Shown here piece after piece: positions 1-11,319 of a DNA stretch of 64,000 bases. Each line of letters opens with the position of its first letter. Position 1 is the stretch's first letter. This DNA is from Dermatophagoides farinae (lineage: Eukaryota; Arthropoda; Arachnida; Sarcoptiformes; Pyroglyphidae). The stretch is taken from assembly GCF_024713945.1 (NCBI RefSeq), contig NC_134679.1, positions 1,431,001 through 1,495,000 on the forward strand, written 5' to 3'. A program made the position numbers and the translations under genes. The notes beneath the pieces are model-generated. The model was not told the origin of the DNA and did not search any database. It worked only from the letters and a program-made list of their open reading frames with translations.

Positions 1-182
1 CACATACACAGGATAGAGATTCTAAATTTAGCCATTCGAATTCTGGCAGCTTAGAATTGTGAACAAAAAAATTTTTCTTTGTTTCACATACTTATAAGAT
101 ATATATCAAAAGATATAATTCACATTGTGTGCATGTGTTTTTTTTTTGTTATTTGTCGATTTTTTTTCCCATTTAGACTTAC

Positions 183-465
183 CGATAATTTTTTTACCCT
201 GATTTGAATCACCATTTTTACCATTACTATTATCGGCAACAATACCATTCGATGATTGTGGTGAATCATTCAATGATGATGAATTATTATCCAATTGATT
301 TGAACTATCAACTTCAGCCATTGTTTACAAACTTTTGTTGATTTTTCTAATAATAAAAAAAAAAATTCCATTCGATACATATGCACAATGAAAATGAAAA
401 AAGGGAAACAATTAATAAATCAATCAATTACAAAAAAAAACGGTAAAATGTTAAATAAACTAACC
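183..465 (-). CDS. First coding exon of a gene running off the left edge
   Basis: The coding exon reads from an ATG at 321 down to 183 and ends in a good donor (GTAAGT) in phase 1 after a lysine-rich GKKII. The 46 residues are Ser/Asn/Gly-rich and acidic at first. A 5' UTR splice is visible: a donor (GTTAGT) just below 465 and an acceptor ending at 347, giving a 118-base intron, with 5' UTR at 322-346. The rest of the gene lies left of the window or in the intron. The layout (disordered exon 1 ending in KK-hydrophobic with a phase-1 donor) resembles Y-box cold-shock proteins, whose cold-shock domain starts just after KKVIA. That is a guess, since no cold-shock domain is in view. A weak acceptor near 51 could begin another exon, but its translation is not recognisable. 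Confidence 0.55.
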
Positions 466-1474
466 TGGGATTTATGATTTGGTAAACGTCGATTATTAAA
501 TCGTGTTGTTGTTGTCGTTGTTTAGTCGTATGCCCGGTGTGCAATATTTTTTCCTATTAATTATATGCTGTTGTTTTCGATCCTTTTTTATTTTCTTTTT
601 TTTTTACTGGGGAGATTTGAATCTTTTATAAGTTGTTCTTAAAGATGGAAGAATTAGATGGATGATAATGACGATAATGTTATTATTTTCATTGATCAAT
701 ACATTCAATCTTCTTTTGTTTTCTATCCTTTTTTTTTGGATGTTTTAAATTAATCTGATGATCTTAATATAGATGTTAATTGTTTGTTGATGTTGCATTT
801 ATTTTATTCATTTATACGGTGTCCATATAAAATAAATTCTTGGTGTCGGATGTTTTGGACACATCAATAATACAATACAATACAAACAGACACACACACA
901 CACGCGTTGGTGCCAAAGGATCGATAGAGATGTTATGTGATGATGGTTTGGTTTGATTATAATTTTTTTGTGATGGTAATGGCGGATGACTTGATGATGA
1001 TAATCAAGAAATTCTCTCGTTCTCTCTCCACATTACACAAGCAAACACACACACACACACATTTATTTCGCCGTTCTTTCCACTCGAGGATCTATCTTAC
1101 TGGCGCTTTCTTTCTTTCTTTCTTTCTATTCATTCATTCATTATATGCACAAAAAATTCTCTTCCTGCTGCTGCAACATCTACCATGTGGCGGCAGCAGC
1201 AGCAGCAGCAGCAGTAGCAGTAGTAGTATTTGTTTTAAACGACGCGTATTTGTAATATGTAAAACGCATGCGTATTTTGTTTTCTTCCAGTTATTGTTCG
1301 ATTCATGGATACGCCTCTCTCTCTCTTTTGATCATCATGAGTAGTGGTATATGCCGGCAAACCCATGGATACTATTCTATTAGTTTTTCTTTATTCAATC
1401 AATAGATGTTGCTAGTGTAGTTAAAAAAAATTTTTTAAGTTTTTTTTTCAAAATTATTTTTATTCAATTTTTTT
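466..1474. other. Intergenic, repeat-rich, no gene recognised
   Basis: Upstream side of the left-edge gene and downstream side of the NOL8-like gene. It contains short (CA)n runs near 890 and 1040, CTTT repeats near 1110, a (CAG)n/(TAG)n tract at 1191-1228 and the ACGCATGCGT palindrome at 1264-1273. The long open frame across 937-1344 is made of low-complexity repeat translation and is not considered a gene. Confidence 0.6.
1191..1228. repeat. (CAG)n/(TAG)n trinucleotide tract
   Basis: About a dozen CAG/TAG units in tandem, outside any gene recognised here. Confidence 0.85.
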
Positions 1475-2611
1475 TTATACAAGAGAATCAATTGCAAAAT
1501 TAGTTGATTTTTTCTGCCGCATTGTACCATTTTTGAATTGTCGTCGGCCATATTTTTTCCGCCGTTTCTGTTGCAATATAAAACGTTTATGTTGTTTTTG
1601 TTTAGCGTCATATTTTTCGGCTGTTTTTTGATTTTTCAATGATGATTTTTTTCGTAAACTTAATGCTCTGATCATATTCAGTTGTCTTTCTTTAGATGTT
1701 TGATTAATTTTTTGAATCAATTCCGGTGAGAAAAATTGTTCCTCTTCATGTGTTTCATGTAGACGAGCATCATCAGCTTTAAAAAAGAATCCACCAAATG
1801 TGATTGATTGATTTGATTTTTTTCGATCTTTCTGTAGCGAATTTGAATCATGAATTTTTATATTAATTTTACCATCATCTTCATCATTTTCACTGGAATC
1901 ATCATGACGATTTCTGGCTAAAAATTTTGGCAGTTTCGGAGCTTGAATCGGTATTTCTTCATATTCTTTTTGGTCATCGTCTTTATCGTGTTCATTTTGT
2001 CCGAAAATCGATGATCCAAATGTAAAATCTTCGGTTTGGCCATCGAATAAATTTTTTAGATTTTGACCAACTTCATAATAGCATTCGTTTTGGTTTTCAT
2101 TCAATTTTAATTTCTTACAATCGTTGTTTGTTTCAATTTGTTTTTGAAGCTCAATTTTTCGATCAATTTCATCCAGATTTATCGATGAAAGTTTACGTTT
2201 TCGAATCGATTCATTCCCAGATTGTTTCAATTCATATTGACTACATTCTTCTTTGGTTGGATCAAATCTTGGAACGAATAATGATGGTTTTGTGGTTGGT
2301 TTTGATTTCCATGGTGGATTTAGATTTTTACCGATAACTTTTTCAAGAATGTTTAAATTTTTTTCTTTTTCCACTTCAATCTCGGATTTATTTTGAATTT
2401 CATCATCATCATCATCATCTTCAATGAATCTTTCATCGATGTGAAAACGAGAATCATGTGCCAGACGGGATTTTAATTCAATTAATTTCGATGTTTTCTT
2501 TTCCGATAATTGTTTGCCATTGAAAATTTTATCTTCAAAATTTAATTCTTCCTCATCCACATCTTGTTCGTCATCATTATCATCGAATAATTTCAATTTA
2601 TTTGAATTCAT
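1475..2611 (-). CDS. NOL8: NOL8-like nucleolar protein (C-terminal-type region only)
   Basis: A single uninterrupted frame of 378 residues. It matches the C-terminal half of nucleolar protein 8: an acidic N-terminal segment, then SRLAHDSRFHIDERFIEDD (about residues 49-67), the basic PRFDPTKEE block (about 113-121), YYEVGQNLKNLF with FTFG shortly after, the GGFFFKADDARLHE block (about 272-285), and a very basic tail that looks like a nucleolar targeting signal. In vertebrates NOL8 is a nucleolar RNA-binding protein needed for ribosome biogenesis, with an N-terminal RRM. No RRM is encoded here and no upstream exon was found. The initiator is the first ATG after an A/T-rich leader. A CACGTG E-box lies about 95 bases upstream. 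Family assignment rests on recalled motif order, not on an alignment. Confidence 0.7.
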   Translation of the reverse strand: MNSNKLKLFDDNDDEQDVDEEELNFEDKIFNGKQLSEKKTSKLIELKSRLAHDSRFHIDERFIEDDDDDDEIQNKSEIEVEKEKNLNILEKVIGKNLNPPWKSKPTTKPSLFVPRFDPTKEECSQYELKQSGNESIRKRKLSSINLDEIDRKIELQKQIETNNDCKKLKLNENQNECYYEVGQNLKNLFDGQTEDFTFGSSIFGQNEHDKDDDQKEYEEIPIQAPKLPKFLARNRHDDSSENDEDDGKINIKIHDSNSLQKDRKKSNQSITFGGFFFKADDARLHETHEEEQFFSPELIQKINQTSKERQLNMIRALSLRKKSSLKNQKTAEKYDAKQKQHKRFILQQKRRKKYGRRQFKNGTMRQKKSTNFAIDSLV

Positions 2612-2706
2612 TTTTTAATGAAATTTTTCAACAACAAAAAATTCGAAAACAAAACACAAATGCAATGAACATGCATGTTACAAAAATATACAGCTGATTT
2701 CTAATC

Positions 2707-2712
2707 CACGTG
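2707..2712. promoter_or_regulatory. CACGTG E-box upstream of the NOL8-like gene
   Basis: A perfect palindromic CACGTG about 95 bases before the start codon at 2611. In animals such E-boxes bind Myc/Max or USF-type bHLH factors and are common at ribosome-biogenesis genes. Function here is inferred from position only. Confidence 0.3.
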
Positions 2713-5230
2713 ACAGAACAAATATTTTCGGGAATATTTTTTTACCCATTTACAATTTCCAAAAATTTTCTCCAAAAAGCCAATTTCTCCACCACTAAGA
2801 TGATAACTAATTTATAGACCTTGAGTGAACAAAAAAAATCTACAATCAATCAACGAGGGCAATCATTAATGATGACATCAATGATATTGATACAATCCGG
2901 GTACATAAACAAAAATTTAATCTAATCAAATTACTCATAAGAAAAAAAAATGAAAAGGCTAAAAAATTTCAATAATGATATTTTTCTGAGAAAAAAAAAT
3001 TATCATCAAAGGATAAAATCACCATGATCCGTTCATCATTATTGATAGGAGAAATTAAAAACCACCATTCATTCCGATGATGATGACGATTATTCCATGG
3101 AATTCAATCAATTTTTTTTTCTGACAACAAAAAGTACATAATTACTACCATTTTTTTTATATATATATTTAGCCATGTTTATTTAGGTAATTTTTGATTA
3201 TAATTTGAAAAAAAACATTCGCACCGGATACTCGTAGGGGAATAAACATTAAATCATTATCGTCAACGAGATTAATGACGACAATTAAATAGAAAATTAC
3301 CCAACAACAACAACAACAACAACTGATGATTAAGGACAACGAATGGTCATCATCATCATCATCATCATATGACAATTATCGATCGATTATTATTATTATT
3401 AGAAAAAAACTAACAAAAGATTCAAAAAATATTTCGTACATTTTTGTCACAAGGGGATTCATATGATGTGCTTTGTTGTTCGAATCGAATATTCGAATCA
3501 TTTAGATGCTATTTTTAATTTTTTTTTTCGTGAGTAATAAAAAATCCAGAAAATTCTGAAGGAAAAAATACGTCATTTTTTAACAAAAAAAAAAAAAAAA
3601 AAAAATTATCACTGGCATTGTGTGTGTGTATGTGATAATCTTTGGTTTAATGTGAATGATTTAGCAAGAACACACACACACACAGATCTTTGGATTTTTC
3701 CCAAAATTGTCATTCATTCATTCCAATCATGCATGACAAGTTTAACAACAACAACAAGGCCAAATACTTTTATTTCAATCTTTTCTGATCTGGAATTTGT
3801 TTCGATAAGATGAACACAACGTTTTTAATAATCTTTCTCTCTCTCTCTCTCTTAACTAACTCTGATACACAGCTGATGTTTGATGGATTATGGAAAAAAA
3901 ATTCATTTGAAAATCACCACCATCATCATCAAGATTTGATCACAACAACAACAAAATAAAGAAAAAAAAAACAAAATTCGAATTATCACCACTATATTAC
4001 CACTACTACCACAAAAATTAATTTAACCGTATTTAAATAGTTTGTAGTAGCAGCGTTGATAGTAGTAGTAGTAGTAATAGTGGTAGCAGTATTGAAATGA
4101 AGTAATTAGCCTCAATTTTTTTTTCGAATACATTTTTTTGTGTGTGTCAGTGTGGTTGATGTATCAAAATACAAAAAAAAAAAAAAATTTTAATTTCAAA
4201 TTTATAAATCAAATAAGAAAAAAAACTGACTGATGATAATAATGACGATAAAAAATTATTGCCCCCAATTTTTTTTTTGTACTTTTTTTTCAATTTTTTC
4301 ATTTTTGTTTTTGGATTTCAAATGATGATGATGGCCTCTGGTTGTTGTTGATGATAGTGGTAGAAAACAAACACATGCCACATAGAAAAAAAAAATTGCG
4401 TATTTGTTTGCGCGGTATGCCCAAATACATACATATATTGTGTGACACACACACACACACACACAGAGAGAAAGAACTATTCTCTTTTTACACAGCAAAA
4501 TACAGAAAAAAAAACAAATCATCAGTCAGTCAGTCATATATCAAGCAGTCATACAAGTTTGAAAAAAAATATACAGAAAAGAAGTCATCAAAGCCTGGGC
4601 AACAACATACATAAACACAAAAAAAATCTCGTGAGTTGTGTGTTTTGTTTTTTTTGTATTTTGTATTTTGTATTTTGAATGTGTGTGCGTGGAGAAAAAT
4701 AAAAGTAAAATTTTTTTCTCTTTACATTCTTAATCCATTATTCATCATCATCATACTCATCATCATCATCATCATCATAATCATTATTTGGAAAACTTTC
4801 GTTCGTTTCGCTTCTTATTGTGATTCTGGATCTGTGTGGATTCATTGAATTCTTTACTTTTTTCTTCTGTTGAAAATTTAATGCAGTGAAGCATGATTTT
4901 TTCTTTTTTTTTGTCTCTGTGTGTATGATATGATCGTGTTTAGTACAAAGAAAAATTCTTCATAACATTTGGATAGGGAAGGAGTCAAATCAATTAATTT
5001 CTGATGAAAAAACGGCTATAGAAAAAATTGATTTGAAAAACGACATTTAATGAACAACGACATCGACGACTACGATTGCATTATTTCATCCCACTCGCAT
5101 CCATAAACAAAAAACATTTGATTTCATTTGTTTGTTTTTGTTTTCATCCATGACAATCTGAACATCTTGCTTTAAAATTAGCAATTCCTCATCATTGTAC
5201 CTTTCAATTGAAATTTTTTATTTTTTTTTT
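2713..5230. other. Intergenic, no gene recognised
   Basis: Low-complexity AT-rich DNA with (CAA)n, (CAT)n, poly-A/T, (CT)n near 3835 and CA/TG runs near 3669 and 4447. A cluster of TCAGTCAGTCAGTC at about 4520-4535 resembles an arthropod initiator and could mark the FEM1 transcription start. Open frames over these repeats are not credible genes. Confidence 0.5.
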
Positions 5231-5298
5231 TACAATATCCAATTCGAACGTCATCAGAATCATTCAAAATTGCTCAATTACCAAATTTACGTTTTCAG

Positions 5299-8200
5299 CT
5301 TGGTTTAGCTGACATATTTGATCTCAGCCAATCATTGGTGAATATGTGGAGTTCACCAAAGCTAGATCATGCTTCACATCTGGATCAATGTTTTGCCGAA
5401 TTAATTGTCGAATGTCGACAAGCGGGTACGTATATTATTTTTATTTTTATTTTTTTTTGTTTGCTTTTGTATTTACTTTTTTTATCGATTATATTATCCG
5501 GTTAATATATGGTCGTAATTATAGACGTAATTCTACTATTTTCAATCATCTATGACGTATATTAATAATTAATAATAGTCAATTAATCGATAAATGAACA
5601 CCAACAAATTTTTTTTTGTTTGTTTGTTCATGGACATATGAGGCACAGGAAATTTGTTTCTATCACCGTCATCATCATCATATATAATTGTTATATGATC
5701 GATGTATTTTAGACTATTGTTGTACATTTGCATTGTATGAGGCGTTATTTTGGTTTTGATTGATTTTTGTTTTGTTCTCTAATTTTTTTTTCTTTTGATC
5801 AAATCCTATTATAAATCATTTAATCAATATATAAATCGATACCCTAACACATTTATTTTTAAAACATTGCTACCTTTGACTTTTTATCTTTTTTTTCTCA
5901 ATGATTATTTATCTATGGTGACATTTTGACATTGAAAATTTTTGTTGTGTATATATATGTGAATTATTGATAAGAAAAGAAAAAAATGTAACAATCGATG
6001 AAAAGCAAGTACAATGCTAGCAACAATTCTTGACATGAATAGTTCTTTTCTTTAGAACTATAGTTTACCGTTGAAGGTTTTTTTTTCTTGTTTGTTTTGA
6101 AATTTAACTTTGCCAAAAAAAAAAAATTTTTGTTTTGTTTTGTTTTGAGAATTTCATCAGAATATATAAAGACGTCAAAATGTTTTTATTGTTTTGTGTG
6201 TGTGTGTGTGTGTTTGTGAATGTATGTGTATGCTGCATTGTAACCACAAATAATCGAGAAAAACAAAGGGAAAAAAAATTTAAAAATATCTTTTTGATGA
6301 CATTCAAAATAAAAAAGAAAAATTTCATTGAGAAGTTTCTTTTGTCTATGATTAACCTGATGTGTGTTTGTTTGTGTGTATGTGTGTGTGTGTGGTTATA
6401 TTACGTAATTAATACTATAAATGCAAAGGGAATGTTTGGATTGCAAATAAAAAAAAATTGAATGATTGCCGACTTTCAAGAGAAAGAGAATTTCTAAAGA
6501 ATTATCAAGGTTTTTTTCGTGTTTTCATTTCTCAACATTTTTTTTGCCTTGGTTCTGTTTTTGTCATTTCATTTTGTTTTTTTTTTGTTATTTATTTTTT
6601 AATTTCATTTCATTTTTTGTCTATTAATAGCACCAGGAGCAAGGTTAACGTATTCATTACGTAATCGTCTGGAAAAATTGACACTTGATGAACGGAAACG
6701 TATTGTAAATCGTTTATATGAAGGATGTTCATCATTGTTTATGGCATGTAAACGCGGAAATGTTGACATTGTTGATTATTTAATTGAACAATGTGGTGCC
6801 GATATCGAATTAAAAGGTATATATGAAGTACATGATGATCGTTCAGTACATTTGGTCACACCATTATGGAGTGCAGCTGTTGCTGGAAAAATTGAAGTAG
6901 TCAAATGTCTTGTCAAACATGGTGCCAATGTGAATAGCCTTTCAGATACTGGTTCAACACCGGTACGTTCAGCTTGTTTTATGACCAATTTAGAGGTGGT
7001 AAAATTTCTAACGGAAAATGGAGCCAATATTTGTAAACCTAATTATAATGGTGGTACATGTCTGATTAATTCTGTACAAAGTGTACCATTATGTGAATAT
7101 TTGCTCAAAAATGGTGCCGATGTTAATGCACAGGATATACAGCTAAAAACTGCATTACATTATGCTATACAGGAACATAGAATTGAAACGACAATTTTAT
7201 TATTGGAACATGGTGCAGGTAAGTCCATTGACATTGATTATTCTATTAATCATTAATGAAATTCGATTTCCGGACTTTTTATTACAAATTTTTTCTTTCT
7301 ATTTGTCTATTTTTATGTTATGTTATGGAAACGAAAACGAAAAAAAAAGATCCATTCAAACCAAATCGCTATGGTGATGATGCATTACAAACAGCATGTC
7401 TGAAAGGCGCTCATCCAATATTTGTTTATCTTGTCGAAACATTAAATTATAGCCGTAAACGATTAGCCGAAGCATATGAACTATTAGGTTCAACATTTCT
7501 TGATGAACATTTTGATCTGAATTTAACGATAAAATATTGGAAACAAGCATTAGAAATACGTAATGAAGATCCGGAAAATATAATCAAGAAAAATATTCTA
7601 CCACCGAATGCGGCATTTATGAATGCAAAAGAATTTCAAACAATAGATGAATTGAATCAAATTGCCAATGATTTGGATGCAATGCGTATGCAATCATTAA
7701 TTATTAGTGAACGTATACTTGGATCAACACATAAAGAGATGATTTATAGGCTTATGTATCGAGGTATTATTGAAATTGTGATAATTGATTTGTTTATTGA
7801 TTGATAATTACAAATGGTATTTTCTTTGAATTTTTTTTTTTTTTTGGTTTTCTTAGGCGCCGCTTATGCCGATGGACATCAATATCAGCGTTGTGTAAAT
7901 ATTTTTTTCCTGATTATTGAATTATAACATTTCTAATATCGATTTTCGTTTCTCGTTTTCATATAGATTTCTCTTTGGAAATATGCATTCATTTTACGAA
8001 TACAAAAAGATACATTACTACATATTGAAGCTGCTTTTGCTGCTCATGCCTTGGTATGTGTTTTTTTTTTGCTATTGAATTTTGTTTGTTTTTGTCATTT
8101 TTCTTGGAAATTGAACATTTTTTTTTCAAAAAAAAAAAATTTTCTCTTTTTTTAATCTCCGAACAACCAACCAAACAAAACTATCCAATTTATAGATAAG

Positions 8201-9004
8201 ACTTTTTCTCGATTTAAATGATAAGCTCAATATTGGTTTGATTCGAGATGAACTACGATATCAAGATGTTTATGAAACAATCGAATTGATTGTTGGTCAA
8301 TTATCATCATGTAAAGAATTGTTACGAATACGTCCAGTGTTTAAAAAACATCAGGAAAATTTTGATAAAATTTTAAAGGTATGTATATTGATTGATTTTT
8401 TTTCCGTCATTGATTTTCAATAATTCTTTTTTTTTGTTGTTGTTCCTCATCATTTTTTTTATAGATATTGACATATCTGATTTATATATTGGATGCAAAT
8501 AGTAAAACAAAAGAACAGGAAAATCAAACATTTTCATTATTATGTCGAATAAATAGGATCAATCCAACCAATAGTAATGGTGATAGTTTATTACATTTGG
8601 TTGTAAGCAAAACAAACATACTCAAAACAAATGTGAATGGCCATGAAGAAACATATTCATCTGTGTTTCCTGATCTACATATATGTCATTTATTATTAAA
8701 AGCTGGCTATAATGTTGATATAATCAACAGCAGTTGGGAAACACCATTACATATTGCGTCATTGCATCAGAATTTTAATGAAAAAATTGTTAAATTATTA
8801 TTGAAAAAAGGTGCACATATTGATCAAAAAGATATTACTGGTAATCAACCGATAAAACGATTATCAGCTATAAATAAATGTGAAATTAATCTAATGCGTT
8901 ATACAACATTAAAATGTTTGGTTGCCTGTAAAATACAGAGCTTTAATCTTCGTTATGTTGGCATCGTTCCTAAAGATATTGAATCGTTCATTGATCTTCA
9001 TTGA
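5299..9004 (+). CDS. Fem-1: FEM1-family ankyrin-repeat protein
   Basis: FEM1 proteins are CUL2-RING E3 ligase receptors that read C-terminal degrons through ankyrin repeats. Exons with consistent phases: (about 5299)..5425, 6631-7218, 7350-7763, 7858-7895, 7967-8053, 8196-8378 and 8465-9004; about 643 residues if started at the ATG at 5344. Visible features are the ankyrin repeats (FMACKRGNVDIVDYLIEQ, TPLWSAAVAGKIEVVKCLV, TALHYAIQEH), the FEM1 core ELLGSTFLDEH, MRMQSLIISERILG and MYRGAAYADGHQYQRC, two late ankyrin repeats, and a C-terminus ending YTTLKCLVACKI...IESFIDLH like other FEM1s. The first exon is open upstream of 5344 to about 5230, with candidate acceptors before 5260 and 5299, so the N-terminus is uncertain. 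It does not resemble the usual vertebrate start. Confidence 0.88.
6195..6212. repeat. (TG)n microsatellite in FEM1 intron 1
   Basis: A run of TG units within the 1.2-kb intron between 5426 and 6630. That intron also holds a second TG tract near 6380-6394. Confidence 0.8.
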
Positions 9005-11315
9005 TTGACTAATTAATTGCATTCATTGCATTGTGACGACAACAACAAAAATTAATCATAATCATCACTTCATATTTATAATAGCAATCATGTTTTGTAT
9101 AAATGCATAAAAAAATGCTTAAAATGAACTGAAACAAAAATATGCTCATCATCAATGTTGTATGATCAATATATGAACATTCGAACATCACTTGAAATGA
9201 TTGAAATCAATTGATTTCTTGTTATCATTTTAAATAAACACATCAACGAAGAATAAGAAGAAAAAAGAAGAAAAATGATGGTGATGATAAAATAAATGGA
9301 CTATATATCTTAGTATTATTATTGGACTAACAATTTTGAACGTTGAATGAAAAACTCGTAATGTTTATTATTATTGCACTGAGAAAATTTCGAATTTTGA
9401 AGTATTTTCGTTTTTTTTTCATCACAATTTTTTTTCACTTTCTTCGTTTGTGTGATTATCATCTTTTTTTTGTTGTTGTTTTTTTTTCTTTTGTTCATTT
9501 CTAATTTCTTTGTTCATTTAATTGATTGATTAGGACATTGTCTAAATATTTTATCATCAAATAATTATTATCATTTGACAAACACATATATTATAACACA
9601 TTATACAGACATACTTTTTTTGTGTGTGCAACAAATTTCTATGTACATAACATTTCATGATGACCATAAAATATTGGAAAAAAACATTCAAAACAACAAC
9701 CAGGATAATCAGGATTTATAAACTTATCATCATTAATTACAGTTATAATAATTTTTTTTTTGTGTTTAAAAATTTTTGAATAAAAATTCTGATTTTGTCA
9801 AAAAAAAAAAAATTCTTGGATTCTTTCGTTTTGGCGCTTCTAATTGTTGTTGTTGTAGTGGCAAAGTTTTCAATTATATATACAAACCAGAAAAAAAAGA
9901 AAGAAAAACAAATGCTCCACCTTTTTTCTCAACATTGAATTAATTTCTTTTTTTTCTTCAATTTTGGCCTGTTTATATATTATCAATTCAATTCAAGAAA
10001 AAAGAGAAGGAAAAGAAAAAAATTTGATTATCCACAATGTTTTTTTTCCTTTTCTTTTTATATAAAAAAAAAATTTTTTTGAATGATATACAGAGAGGAT
10101 GGTTGCTGCTGCTGTTGTTGTTGTAGGTGGATGATTACAGTATCCTGAATATCTTGACAAGCTATATATGCGTGTATGTGTGTGTGTTTGTTTGGGCGGT
10201 ACAATAGTGTGTGTGTGTGTGATGCATTTTTTCTGGTTTTCATGTTATCCAAATTTTTATCATTTTTTTTTTGTATTTTTATATATGCGTTTACCGCTGC
10301 TTATACTCCGTTAATTTTTATACATATAAATCACCAGGAAAAAAAAGACTAACTTTTTGTGTTTGTGTATGGATTCTAACATTTTTTTTGCTGCTGCTGC
10401 TTCTTTGACGTTTTGGGTTTTTTTTTGTCATATCTTTAGGTTATGCTTCTTCTTTGGTTTTTTTACACACGCAAACACACACATGCACGCAAACATCGTC
10501 GATTCATTTAACCATTCAATGTGGATTTTGCCGTATCTTGTTGTTGTTGTTGTTGTTGTATATGCGGACGTTCGTGTGTATACCGTTCGAATTTGTTTCG
10601 GTTTTTTTTATTCTTCTTCACAGCTGCAAAAAAAAACAAAAATTCTTTATTCTGTATATATGTGTGTGTTGTGATTCCATTACCATTCATTTCGATTCCA
10701 TAATAATAACAAGAATTATAAATTTTCTAGTCTCATATCATCATTTCATTCAAAATTTCTGGATCTTTTCTGTGTGTGTGTGTATGTGGAATTCTTTTAT
10801 TTTGTAAATACGGTTAAACTTTTTTGTTGTTGTTGTTATTATACACTTTTTTTGCTTCTGCTCGTTTGTATATTGCAGTTGTTGTTTCCGAAAATCATTG
10901 TTTTGTATATAATCGACCCGAATTCACCTGCACATCTAACGGCGACATTTACCGGTTTTTTTCTGTTTGTTTGTGTTTTGTGTTTTCGTTCCATCATCAG
11001 CGTCTTTATTTTCTGTTTTTATTTCCTGTTTTTTTTGTTTTTTTTTTTTTTGGTGATCGATTTGAATATCAAATGAATTTATTGATCATCAATATGAAAA
11101 GGACAAATTAAAGAAAAAAATTCTAATGGTGCCTAATATTGTTGATAACTGGCAAAAATTTCTTCAATCAATCAATTAGTCATTCTTTGATGTATTATGA
11201 TTATGCAGTTGAAAAAAATATTCGAAGATCAGTGAGAAAAAAAGATACTTGAATTGAAATTCCATTACTGAATTCAGCAACTAAAAAAAAAAAAATAAAA
11301 TAACCACCACTAATA
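9005..11315. other. Intergenic/3' flank, no gene recognised
   Basis: An AATAAA-type signal near 9232 could end the FEM1 transcript. The rest is poly-T, (GTT)n, (TG)n and AT-rich filler. Open frames between 10357 and 11111 encode only repeat-derived cysteine/valine/phenylalanine runs and are not supported. Confidence 0.55.
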
Positions 11316-11319
11316 ATGG
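11316..11319 (+). CDS. Candidate first coding exon of Unc-115 (ATGG then GTAAGT)
   Basis: An ATG in good context (AATAATGG) is followed at once by a strong GTAAGT donor in phase 1. The first LIM exon, with an acceptor ending at 16003, begins in exactly the phase needed. The joined product would start Met-Gly-Lys-Val-Leu-Cys and put the first LIM cysteine at residue 6. The intron would be 4,684 bases, far longer than others here, but 5' introns are often the longest. The acceptor has a poor pyrimidine tract, so this is a proposal. The alternative start is an ATG at 15886 reading straight into the LIM exon. Confidence 0.4.

Noticed and set aside
937-1344. 135-codon open frame on the plus strand
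   Set aside because: Built from microsatellites (CA, CTTT, CAG) with His/Thr, Ser and Phe runs; no domain and no codon-usage signal.
10357-11111. Several overlapping 60-117 codon frames
   Set aside because: Repeat-derived Val/Leu/Cys/Phe-rich translations in multiple frames at once, as expected of poly-T and (GTT)n DNA.
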